From: Epilithonimonas hispanica
Lineage (GTDB): Bacteria > Bacteroidota > Bacteroidia > Flavobacteriales > Weeksellaceae
DNA: 59,890 bases
Direction: 5' to 3'
NCBI RefSeq assembly: GCF_003385395.1
Contig: NZ_QNUG01000021.1
Coordinates: 1 to 59,890 of the forward strand
Positions 17,484 to 24,766 of this stretch are shown here, one piece after another (within the stretch, counting starts at the first letter, position 1; every line of letters starts with the position of its first letter). The notes under the pieces are model-generated. The model was given only the letters and a program-made list of their open reading frames with translations. It was not told the origin of the DNA and did not search any database. Position numbers and translations under genes: made by a program.

Positions 17484-17616
17484 ACTGCGTCATTCCGGAG
17501 TTGGAAAACATTAAAGTAGGGTCATCTTTCAGCACAATCGGTGCAGAAGGAACGATAAGGTGGTCTTTGCTTTTAAAATAATCTAAAAATTTCTGACGAA
17601 TCTCTTGTGATGTCAT
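17394..17616 (-). pseudogene. alaS: 5' fragment of alanyl-tRNA synthetase
   Basis: Read on the minus strand, the start at 17616 gives [19 protein letters not shown]. Through [21 protein letters not shown] to CLRVSGKHN it is a textbook AlaS N-terminus (about 74 residues). After KHN, where AlaS continues with an acidic residue and the class II core, the sequence becomes hsdR. AlaS is about 870 residues and essential, so a complete copy must exist elsewhere or this junction is an assembly error. Upstream, a CAAATTTA at 17659-17666 reads as TAAATTTG on the minus strand, a matching -7 box, so this is a genuine promoter-bearing 5' end. Confidence 0.9.
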
Positions 17617-17917
17617 AATTATATATTGCTTTGCTTTTTACAAATTTTTGATAAGATGCAAATTTAAGATTTTCAATCGATTTTATGTCACAAAATGTCA
17701 TAATTACTAAGTAAAATATTGCTTATTAGACAATAACATTTAGATGCTATTTAGATTATATCAAAAAGACATTTTATTTTTTTATGCGAAGCTTTTCCTG
17801 CTTTCACTACTCGCTTTTTTGAGAGTTTCAGCATCTGCATTGCCACCGCTAAAACTCTCAAAAAGAGCTCAAACAGGTCGTTCAATCGGGGCTATTGACA
17901 ACGCTTTGTCATAAATA

Positions 17918-17950
17918 AAACCTAACGGGTTTCAAAAACCCGTTAGGTTT
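17918..17950. terminator. palindromic hairpin, terminator-like
   Basis: The arms AAACCTAACGGGTTT and AAACCCGTTAGGTTT (overlapping a short loop) give a very stable hairpin, but no gene ends just before it on either strand. Confidence 0.5.
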
Positions 17951-17961
17951 GTATCATGTAG

Positions 17962-18027
17962 TTTGTCATTCCGCAGGAATCTCAACATTATAAAATTCAA
18001 CCGTTTAGATTCCTACGGAAAGACAAA
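17962..18027. repeat. 21-base inverted repeat containing AGATTCCT-CGGAA
   Basis: The left arm at 17962-17982 and right arm at 18007-18027 match at 19 of 21 positions around a 24-base loop. The core TTTAGATTCCTACGGA recurs exactly near 27056 and in shortened form near 37960. Confidence 0.75.
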
Positions 18028-18170
18028 AATACTGTTAATATCAGATTATATTCAAAAACTGTTCATCATAAAATTTTGATTGAACAATTAAAAAGGATTA
18101 TTAAAAAACTTTGCACTTCTGCGTTTAACTTATTACCTTCGCTAGTATCTGAAAAGATACAATCAAAAAA

Positions 18171-18725
18171 ATGACGAAAAACGAAGCTTTAAAAAACTGG
18201 ATAGAACAGTATTCTGAATCTTTGCTGCGAAGAGCAATTTTTCTGCTTTCGGATACCGTTGAAGCAGAAGATATCGTTCAGGAAGTTTTTATTGCGGCTT
18301 TTTCTTCGTACGATTCTTTTGAAGGAAAAAGTAAGCCACAGACTTGGCTCAATACCATTCTCAACAATAAAGTCGCTGATTTTTACCGTAAAAAATACAA
18401 ATCGGAACCGCAGATTAGACTCGACCATTTTTTTGATGAAACCGGCTCCTGGAAAAGCGATAACGTTTTGAATGATTGGAATGTTTCCAATTCAGAACCT
18501 GAACTTCTGGACAATCAGGATTTTAATAAAAGTTTGGAAGATTGCATTGAAGATTTACCTTCCCGATGGAAGATTCCGATGAAACTTTATTATCTCGAAG
18601 AAAAAAAAGCACCCGCAGTAAGTCAGGAATTGAATATTTCTACGACTAATCTTTGGAAGATTTTACAGCGCACGAGAATGCAGTTGAGAGAGTGTCTGGA
18701 AACCAATTGGTTTTCAAAATCGTAA
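18171..18725 (+). CDS. RNA polymerase sigma factor, ECF type
   Basis: A 184-residue sigma-70 family protein with only regions 2 and 4. Region 2 contains EAEDIVQEVFIAAF (core binding) and SKPQTWLNTILNNKVADFYRKK (-10 recognition). Region 4 has the helix-turn-helix APAVSQELNISTTNLWKILQRTRMQLRECL. It would direct RNA polymerase to a small regulon. It is followed nine bases later by a small zinc-finger-like protein that is probably its anti-sigma factor, then by an RclC-like membrane protein, so the trio may be a stress-response unit. Confidence 0.92.
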   Translation: MTKNEALKNWIEQYSESLLRRAIFLLSDTVEAEDIVQEVFIAAFSSYDSFEGKSKPQTWLNTILNNKVADFYRKKYKSEPQIRLDHFFDETGSWKSDNVLNDWNVSNSEPELLDNQDFNKSLEDCIEDLPSRWKIPMKLYYLEEKKAPAVSQELNISTTNLWKILQRTRMQLRECLETNWFSKS

Positions 18726-18734
18726 ATAATAGAA

Positions 18735-19007
18735 ATGTTTAGAAAAATAATACATATTTTCTTTTTACCATGCAGTACGGCAACTTTACTGATGGAAAAA
18801 CGCAATGCAAAGAATATTTCGCCAAAAGAAAACTGGCAGCTTTCGATGCATGTAATGATTTGCAAATGGTGCAAAGCATATGAAGAAAAGCTGAAAACTT
18901 TAGATTCTATCTTAAAAAATAAATGGTTTAAGGAAGAGAAAACCGATTTGAATGATACAGATATTCAGGAATTTAAAGACAAAATATTTAGAAAGTTAGA
19001 TTTTTAA
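18735..19007 (+). CDS. small anti-sigma-like protein with a ZAS-type zinc motif
   Basis: A 90-residue protein with CSTATLLMEKR near residue 14 and LSMHVMICKWCKAYEEKL near 42-55. The H-x3-C-x2-C spacing plus an upstream Cys matches the zinc-binding anti-sigma (ZAS/zf-HC2) pattern. There is no clear extracytoplasmic sensor domain, so it is a short soluble version of the kind often paired with ECF factors in flavobacteria. It is co-oriented and nine bases after the sigma gene. That it binds this sigma factor is inferred from position and motif. Confidence 0.7.
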   Translation: MFRKIIHIFFLPCSTATLLMEKRNAKNISPKENWQLSMHVMICKWCKAYEEKLKTLDSILKNKWFKEEKTDLNDTDIQEFKDKIFRKLDF

Positions 19008-19088
19008 GAAAAAAAATTGTCAGGATTTTGTATTTGTTGCGACTATAGTTTTGAAAATAATAAATTTTAATTCAAAAATCTAAGAACA

Positions 19089-19541
19089 ATGCAACAGACA
19101 TCACAGCACAAAAGTTTATCAACGTATAAAATCGGTTATTACATTTCACTTTTTGGGGCAGCAATTATTTTACTTTGGATTGGGGCTTTCAAATTTACAC
19201 CTACAGAAGCAGCAGCGATAAAACCTTTGGTAGAAAACCATTTTCTCACGTTTTTCGTATATGATATTATGAGCGCCCAAGCGGTTTCGAATATAATCGG
19301 AGTGATAGAAATTATCATTGCCTTGTTATTAATCTTTAGCGTGAAATTTGCATCTCTTAAAAAGTTTGCGGGCATCGGAATGGTGGTTACTTTTCTAGTG
19401 ACATTAAGTTACCTCTTTACAACACCAAATGTCTGGCATATTGTAGACGGCGTTCCTGTTACAGATTTTTTTATTCTTAAAGATTTGATGCTTTTAGGAT
19501 TTGGTTTAATGCTTTTAAATGGAAAAAATGAACACATATAA
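19089..19541 (+). CDS. DUF417 (YkgB/RclC-like) membrane protein
   Basis: A 150-residue inner-membrane protein with four hydrophobic segments (about residues 17-35, 70-84, 95-112 and 126-143). The family signatures LLWIGAFKFTPTEAAAIKPLVENHF and LVTLSYLFTTPNVW are present. DUF417 includes E. coli RclC, part of the reactive-chlorine response, where its molecular job is not settled. It lies about 80 bases after the sigma/anti-sigma pair in the same direction and is a plausible regulon member. Confidence in the family is high, and low in the function. Confidence 0.88.
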   Translation: MQQTSQHKSLSTYKIGYYISLFGAAIILLWIGAFKFTPTEAAAIKPLVENHFLTFFVYDIMSAQAVSNIIGVIEIIIALLLIFSVKFASLKKFAGIGMVVTFLVTLSYLFTTPNVWHIVDGVPVTDFFILKDLMLLGFGLMLLNGKNEHI

Positions 19542-19676
19542 TAAAACAAAAATGAAAAATATATTCACATTTCTCCGCTGCGCAAAGTCTCCCGACTTTG
19601 AGCAATGAAATATGACCAAAATTTCTTAATTTTATTTTTCGTTCCACAAGATAGCTTTTGGGAAAAATAAGAAAAT

Positions 19677-20282
19677 ATGAAAGAAGGCTATACCATAAAA
19701 GATCAGGAAAAACCACATTTTATTACATGTACCGTAGTAGATTGGATAGATGTTTTTACCAGAAAAGTGTATAGAGATATTGTAATTTCTTCTTTAGAAT
19801 ATTGCATCAAAGAAAAAGGGATGATACTGTTTGGCTACGTTATAATGAGCAACCATATTCATTTAATTGTTCAATCTAAACAGGGTAGACTATCAGACTT
19901 GCTAAGAGATTTTAAAAAATTTACTTCCACAAATATTCTTGAAGTAATAAAGACAGAACCAGAAAGCCGCAGAGAGTGGATGCTTGATTTATTTAAAAAA
20001 GCAACAGAAAGCCACACACGAAATAAAAATTATCAGTTTTGGCAATATGGAAACCATGCTGAAGAAATTTTCACTCTTCATTTTATGTGGGATAAATTAA
20101 ATTATATCCATCTAAATCCGGTAAGAGCTGGTATTGTAGAAAAAGCTCATCATTTTATATATTCATCAGCAAGTAATTATGTAAACGGCAAAGGATTATT
20201 AGAAATTGAATTGGCTGATAATCCTATAATTGATGTAACAAAAAAGAACGAGTTTTGGAAATATAATAATTATGATGAATAA
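19677..20282 (+). CDS. REP-associated tyrosine transposase (Y1/HUH family)
   Basis: A 201-residue RAYT transposase. It carries KPHFITCTVVDWIDVFTR near the N-terminus, VIMSNHIHLIVQS with the HUH metal pair (about residues 58-62), FWQYGNHAEEIF, and the region with the likely catalytic tyrosine, MWDKLNYIHLNPVRAGIV (about 140-156). It should nick single-stranded DNA at the REP hairpins that bracket it and may move or spread them. It differs from the RAYT at 11344-11997 in sequence and in the palindrome it is associated with, so the window holds two independent RAYT-REP systems. Its last 52 codons are duplicated twice downstream. Confidence 0.9.
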   Translation: MKEGYTIKDQEKPHFITCTVVDWIDVFTRKVYRDIVISSLEYCIKEKGMILFGYVIMSNHIHLIVQSKQGRLSDLLRDFKKFTSTNILEVIKTEPESRREWMLDLFKKATESHTRNKNYQFWQYGNHAEEIFTLHFMWDKLNYIHLNPVRAGIVEKAHHFIYSSASNYVNGKGLLEIELADNPIIDVTKKNEFWKYNNYDE

Positions 20283-20705
20283 TTGTATGCTCAAAGTCAG
20301 GAGACTTTGCGCAGCGGGGGCTGGTATTGTAGAAAAAGCTCATCATTTTATATATTCATCAGCAAGTAATTATGTAAACGGCAAAGGATTATTAGAAATT
20401 GAATTGGCTGATAATCCTATAATTGATGTAACAAAAAAGAACGAGTTTTGGAAATATAATAATTATGATGAATAATTGTATGCTCAAAGTCAGGAGACTT
20501 TGCGCAGCGGGGGCTGGTATTGTAGAAAAAGCTCATCATTTTATATATTCATCAGCAAGTAATTATGTAAACGGCAAAGGATTATTAGAAATTGAATTGG
20601 CTGATAATCCTATAATTGATGTAACAGAAAAGAACGAGTTTTGGAAATATAATAATTATGATGAATAATTGTATGCTCAAAGTCAGGAGACTTTGCGCAG
20701 CGGGA
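20127..20705 (+). repeat. three tandem copies of a 193-bp unit (RAYT 3' end plus REP)
   Basis: Each unit starts GCTGGTATTG, encodes the last 52 residues of the transposase (AGIVEKAHHF to YNNYDE), then carries a REP palindrome. Copies two and three are headless gene fragments (20320-20475 and 20513-20668). The one difference I see is an A-to-G change at 20627 in copy three that turns a Lys codon into Glu. Confidence 0.92.
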
Positions 20706-20900
20706 GACTTTGCGCAGCGGGGCGAGTTTTGGAAATATAATAATTATGATGAATAATTGTATGCTCAAAGTCAGGAGACTTTGCGCAGCGGGGGGGGGTA
20801 TTACAAAATGTCCAATTTAGTTTGAAGACGTACAAAGCTCTCAATATGCTTCGCTACTTGAACTGGCGATAGATTACTTCGCTTTGCTCGCAATGACAAA

Positions 20901-21263
<363 letters not shown>

Positions 21264-21304
21264 TTAAGTGCAACAAATTTATAAAATCTTAACGAGTCTT
21301 TTTT

Positions 21305-21679
21305 TTATAGGCTAACCTGATTGATGCTAAGTTGTTCCATTAGTTTCTGAATATTCTCAATGTCCTTTAAAACCTTTTGATAAGAAGCTTTCGCGTAATC
21401 TGCAAAATTGGCTTTGGAAGATGATTGTTGGTCTTCTGTGTCGAATGCGTTATTGATTTGTGGACGCTCTACAATATCGTCTTTGTAATTCTCTAAGCAT
21501 TCTTTGATAGCGCGTTTTTTCTTTTTGCAAGTGATATTCTTCTTCAGTTTTTTTAAAGAACTTAGCATATACGGATTGTCATTGTAAGGCGTACTGAAAC
21601 CAGCATCAGTATTGTCTTCGTGATAAACAAGATAGCGAATATCATTATTAGGCTTGAGGTGGTTTTTATCAAATATCAT
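21305..21679 (-). CDS. hypothetical protein
   Basis: A 124-residue charged soluble protein. The N-terminal third contains DIRYLVYHEDN and STPYNDNPYMLSSLKKLKKN. The middle is very basic (KKKKRAIKECLENYKDD), and the C-terminal 35 residues look like an amphipathic helix (YAKASYQKVLKDIENIQKLMEQL). No family recognised. It sits among other small minus-strand genes of unknown role. Confidence 0.55.
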   Translation of the reverse strand: MIFDKNHLKPNNDIRYLVYHEDNTDAGFSTPYNDNPYMLSSLKKLKKNITCKKKKRAIKECLENYKDDIVERPQINNAFDTEDQQSSSKANFADYAKASYQKVLKDIENIQKLMEQLSINQVSL

Positions 21680-21754
21680 ATTGCAGAAGGTATTAGAGTT
21701 AAATCGAATAGAACATTATATTTAATTTCTAATATCAATTTTAAGACCAATAGA

Positions 21755-22351
21755 TTACAGAGAAGTCGCTCCCGGAACTGTATAGTAATTATCAAAACTT
21801 GTATAGACTCTAGTTTTCTTCACTTCACCATTTTCGTAGATCTCAACTTTGGTAGTCGTTTCAGACTTTTTATCAATATAACGGACTTCATCCAGCTGTT
21901 CTTTTCTGTTGTAGGATTCAGTTTTGACATTTCTGCCATCTTCCATATAATGAACGCTTCTTAATTTGCCGTTGTCTCTATATCTGTAACTTTTAGAATT
22001 ATAGAAATTTCCCTGTTGATTAAGATGACCTTCATAAGTATATTCAGAATTGTAGCGGCCTTCCATAAACAACTTTCCTTCATTATCATAAATGTAATAA
22101 TATGCACCGTCAATTGGAGATATCAATTCGTAAATAGTAATTGGTTCAGGTCTTTGTCCGGGATTGCCAGACATCACTTCTTTCTGAAGAAAAACTTTAG
22201 AATCATTTTGTGAAACCCAAAGTGTATCAATGATTTTTGAATTCGGTTTGTAATGGATTTTTAAGATGATGATATTCTTCTGTTCTGTTCCTTTTGTATC
22301 GCAGCTCATCAGAATCAATATCAGAAAAAAGGGTAGAAGTAGAGTTTTCAT
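21755..22351 (-). CDS. lipoprotein with MORN/YwqK-like repeats
   Basis: A 198-residue predicted lipoprotein. The hydrophobic leader MKTLLLPFFLILILMSC ends at a lipobox cysteine (residue 17). The C-terminal part has short repeats of the form Y-x-x-x-G-x-L/V: YIYDNEGKLFMEGRY, YRYRDNGKLRSVHYMEDGR and EIYENGEVKKTRVY. These are the antitoxin-like YwqK/MORN motifs common in Bacteroidota surface proteins. It is probably anchored in the outer or inner membrane facing the periplasm. Partner and role unknown. Confidence 0.7.
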   Translation of the reverse strand: MKTLLLPFFLILILMSCDTKGTEQKNIIILKIHYKPNSKIIDTLWVSQNDSKVFLQKEVMSGNPGQRPEPITIYELISPIDGAYYYIYDNEGKLFMEGRYNSEYTYEGHLNQQGNFYNSKSYRYRDNGKLRSVHYMEDGRNVKTESYNRKEQLDEVRYIDKKSETTTKVEIYENGEVKKTRVYTSFDNYYTVPGATSL

Positions 22352-22368
22352 TTTAGTTTTTTTTTGAA

Positions 22369-22536
22369 TTAATTTTTATCTTCAATAAGAACATTATAGT
22401 TAATTAGATGCTTGTTTCGCTTTAAATATTCAACTTCTTTGGAGTCGCTTTTATGATAAATTATTTTAGATAGTAAGGTTTTATCCTGATAAAGATAAAC
22501 AGAGCATCTTCTGAAACGTCCAATATCCACACGTTT
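22369..22536 (-). pseudogene. 3' fragment of an unknown gene
   Basis: Read on the minus strand, the frame from about 22536 to the stop at 22369-22371 gives KRVDIGRFRRCSVYLYQDK...KSDSKEVEYLKRNKHLINYN, clearly coding-like but without a start. It is joined at its 5' side to a fragment of a YqaE-type gene in a different frame. A deletion or recombination scar is the likely cause. Family unknown. Confidence 0.5.
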
Positions 22537-22618
22537 GATTTATAAAACAAATGATTGCTGTAATGATTTTTCCTCTAACGAAGAAAGAAACGAAAGGTAG
22601 AAGAATGGCTAATAACAT
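22481..22618 (-). pseudogene. truncated YqaE/Pmp3-family small membrane protein
   Basis: The ATG at 22618 on the minus strand gives MLLAILLPFVSFFVRGKIIT then AIICFINQ. This matches the first half of the two-helix YqaE/Pmp3 proteins, which normally continue with a second segment (LIGW-PAAIWA type). Here the sequence leaves the family after about 27 residues and runs out of frame into the neighbouring fragment, stopping at 22481. It is probably non-functional. Confidence 0.6.
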
Positions 22619-22740
22619 CGATTTTTTTTTAATTAAAGTAAAACTACTGATTAATTAATAAAACAAGAAAGTCGAAAGAAAATTCCTCCGACTAAAGAAA
22701 AAAATTGAAAATATATGTGATCTTTATTTATAATCAATAA

Positions 22741-22959
22741 AAAGGCGTTTCTACCACTTTGTCAGAATATAGAAATCTACAATTCGGAGGTTATGTGAGA
22801 CTTGGACCTTTGATTTTGGGAAGTGAGAATGCTTTTCCTCTTTTATTCAAGCATAAAAAACTACACGCTGCGAATGTCTATTTGGCAATCAAACTTTATC
22901 CGTTTTGGGATAATGCTTTCAAACGCCATAGAAGAGAACAATGTGATTGTGAAAAGTGA
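22741..22959 (+). pseudogene. C-terminal fragment of a DUF5723-like outer-membrane protein
   Basis: A stop at 22738-22740 precedes an open frame reading KGVSTTLSEYRNLQFGGYVR and then LGPLILGSENAFPLLF. This looks like the closing beta-strands of a DUF5723-type outer-membrane protein and ends RREQCDCEK. There is no usable ATG and no signal peptide, so it is a remnant about 70 residues long. With the two fragments just to its left it marks a zone of rearranged DNA before rhlE. Confidence 0.55.
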
Positions 22960-22964
22960 TTGGA

Positions 22965-24107
22965 TTAATATCCGTGTAAATTGATATCTCCGGTTCTTTG
23001 TAAAGTCACTTTTTTGCCCATTTTCTTTTGAATCACTCGGAAATGTTGCAATTCATCATCCGTCAAAATATTAATTGCAGTTCCTTTTTCACCTGCACGA
23101 CCAGTTCTACCAATTCTGTGGATATAATCTAGCGGGGAACGAGGCAATTCATAATTAATGACAAAAGGAAGAGAGTCAATATGGATTCCGCGTCCAATCA
23201 GGTCTGTTGCAACCAAAATCTGAGCGCCATTAACTTTGAATTCTTCAAGGTTATTTCTACGAGCACCCTGCGATTTCTGGCTGTGGATAGCAACCGCTTT
23301 GATTTTGTTTTTCTTGAGTTTTTCAACCAAATTATCTGCAGATCTAGTAGAAGAAACGAAAATCAAGGCTTTCTCCACTTTTTTCTCTTTGATGAGATAT
23401 CTTAAAAAAGGACCTTTGTTTTCTGGAGAAACATGATAAGCCAATTGCTCGATATTATCAATTTCAATTTCTTCTTTTTTGATTTCTATTAATGTAGGAT
23501 TGATTGATAATCTAGCCTTCATCTCAGAAACTTTGTCGTCTAGAGTTGCTGTGAAAAGAGTGGTTTGTTTTGCGACAGGCATCATTGCGAAAAGTTTGTT
23601 CATCTCTTCGCCAAAACCAAGCTGAAACATCTTATCCGCTTCATCTATTACCAGATGTTGGATTTTTGAGATACTCAAAGCATTATGATCTATCAAATCC
23701 AGCAAACGACCTGGCGTAGCAATAAGAACTTCTACACCCATCATTCCTTTCATTTGAGGATTGATGGAGACACCACCGTAAACAGCCATTGTGCGGACAT
23801 CACGTTTTAGATTATCTGTAAAAGCTCGGAAGACATCATCTATCTGAATCGCTAACTCGCGTGTAGGAACAAGAATCAAAACCTGGATATTGCGGTCTTT
23901 TTTAACTTCTGCATTCTGTAGCTTTTCGAGAATCGGCATTACAAAACAAGCTGTTTTTCCTGAACCAGTCTGGGCAATTCCCACAAGGTCTTTTCCCTGC
24001 AAAATCACAGGAATAGACTGTTCCTGAATTGGAAATGGCTTCAGATAACCTAATTTTTTAACCGATTTTATGATATTATGAGAAAGTCCTAGCGATTCGA
24101 ATGACAT
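22965..24107 (-). CDS. rhlE: DEAD-box ATP-dependent RNA helicase
   Basis: A 380-residue RNA helicase of the RhlE type that unwinds structured RNA in the cytoplasm and commonly helps ribosome assembly or cold growth. Its motifs run in order: the Q motif (FPIQEQSIP, about 20-28), AQTGSGKT (about 41-48), PTRELA, TPGR, DEAD (near 150), FTAT, LIFVSSTR, ATDLIGRGIHID and HRIGRTGRAG. Motif V is slightly unusual, with IGRGIHI where AARGIDI is common. There is no long basic C-terminal extension. It is convergent with the DUF5723-like fragment, five bases away. Confidence 0.93.
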   Translation of the reverse strand: MSFESLGLSHNIIKSVKKLGYLKPFPIQEQSIPVILQGKDLVGIAQTGSGKTACFVMPILEKLQNAEVKKDRNIQVLILVPTRELAIQIDDVFRAFTDNLKRDVRTMAVYGGVSINPQMKGMMGVEVLIATPGRLLDLIDHNALSISKIQHLVIDEADKMFQLGFGEEMNKLFAMMPVAKQTTLFTATLDDKVSEMKARLSINPTLIEIKKEEIEIDNIEQLAYHVSPENKGPFLRYLIKEKKVEKALIFVSSTRSADNLVEKLKKNKIKAVAIHSQKSQGARRNNLEEFKVNGAQILVATDLIGRGIHIDSLPFVINYELPRSPLDYIHRIGRTGRAGEKGTAINILTDDELQHFRVIQKKMGKKVTLQRTGDINLHGY

Positions 24108-24176
24108 AGAGCGTTGTTTGGAGCAAAGATAAGCTATTGATTTGGGTTTCTATTGTAAAGTATTATCAGACTTGCC

Positions 24177-24671
24177 TTAATCCAAAATCTTTTTAAATTT
24201 CTCAAGGATTTCTTTTTCTTGATGAGAAAGATTAATGAAAAATTGGGTTTGCCAAAGTTTGGTTTTTTCTGCTTGTTTATTATTGGGGAAATGCCAATCT
24301 GTGTAGATTCTGAAGCCTCGTTTTCCTGTTTTGATTTTGCTTGATATTAAGTTTTCTTTTTCTAAAACTGTTTTTGGAAAGATGAAAAATCCAGAATGAT
24401 GATTCTCTTCAACAGCAATAATGTAGAAATCGAAGTTGTCATTAATATCAAAAGGAATGGTTTTTCCTTCAGCGTTTCTTTTCCATAAAGTTACAAATTG
24501 CCCCATCTTTTTAGGTGTCAGCTTAGATTTCCTAAACTTGAAATTGATTTGATTAATTTTAAAATTAAAACCAAAGTACTCTTCGCATTCAGAATCTTGA
24601 GTGATTTCTGAGAATGGTAATTCAAAGTGTTTTTGTAATATTTTTTCTAATTTTTCTATTTCCTTAATCAT
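24177..24671 (-). CDS. MepB family protein
   Basis: A 164-residue protein. The family signature is KFRKSKLTPKKMGQFVTLWKRN (about residues 45-66), then IPFDINDNFDFYIIAVEE and GFFIFPKTVL, and WHFPNNKQAEKTKLWQTQFF near the end. MepB is named from a gene next to a staphylococcal multidrug efflux pump, but its biochemical role is not established. No signal peptide is present. It is a single gene between rhlE and the S46 peptidase on the same strand. Confidence 0.88.
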   Translation of the reverse strand: MIKEIEKLEKILQKHFELPFSEITQDSECEEYFGFNFKINQINFKFRKSKLTPKKMGQFVTLWKRNAEGKTIPFDINDNFDFYIIAVEENHHSGFFIFPKTVLEKENLISSKIKTGKRGFRIYTDWHFPNNKQAEKTKLWQTQFFINLSHQEKEILEKFKKILD

Positions 24672-24703
24672 TGATAATATTCTTTATTGAGCATTAGACT
24701 TAT

Positions 24704-24741
24704 AAAAAAAAACTTTGTCAAAGTTCTGGACTTTGACAAAG
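24704..24741 (-). terminator. intrinsic terminator of the S46 peptidase gene
   Basis: A perfect 12-base stem, CTTTGTCAAAGT with ACTTTGACAAAG around a five-base loop, is followed on the minus strand by a T-run. It lies 26 bases past the stop at 24767. Confidence 0.85.
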
Positions 24742-24766
24742 TAAATTTCTTAGATTAATTAAAAGA

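Larger units (their letters stand above)
17617..18170. other. intergenic region with palindromes and a dispersed-repeat remnant
   Basis: No gene is seen. The stretch holds the alaS promoter end, a repeat block (about 17788-17905) containing CGTTCAATCGGGGCTATTG of a type seen often between genes in this group, a strong hairpin (17918-17950) and a 21-base inverted repeat (17962-18027). The ECF sigma gene follows. Confidence 0.6.
19575..20791 (+). mobile_element. RAYT element flanked by inverted REP palindromes, with an amplified 3' end
   Basis: A 30-base REP at 19575-19604 faces an inverted copy at 20288-20317 (one mismatch). Each contains the hairpin CAAAGTC...GACTTTG. Between them lies one tyrosine transposase gene. 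The 3' end of that gene plus the REP is repeated as 193-base units (20127-20319, 20320-20512, 20513-20705), followed by partial units to about 20791. Full REP copies start at 20288, 20481, 20674 and 20762, with a partial one near 20703. Confidence 0.88.

Noticed and set aside
20272-20668. Two short frames of 67 codons after the second RAYT
   Set aside because: They are headless copies of the transposase C-terminus created by the 193-bp tandem repeat, not separate genes.
19575-20797. Tandem repeats considered as a CRISPR array
   Set aside because: The units are 193 bases with coding content and no unique spacers, and no cas genes are present.
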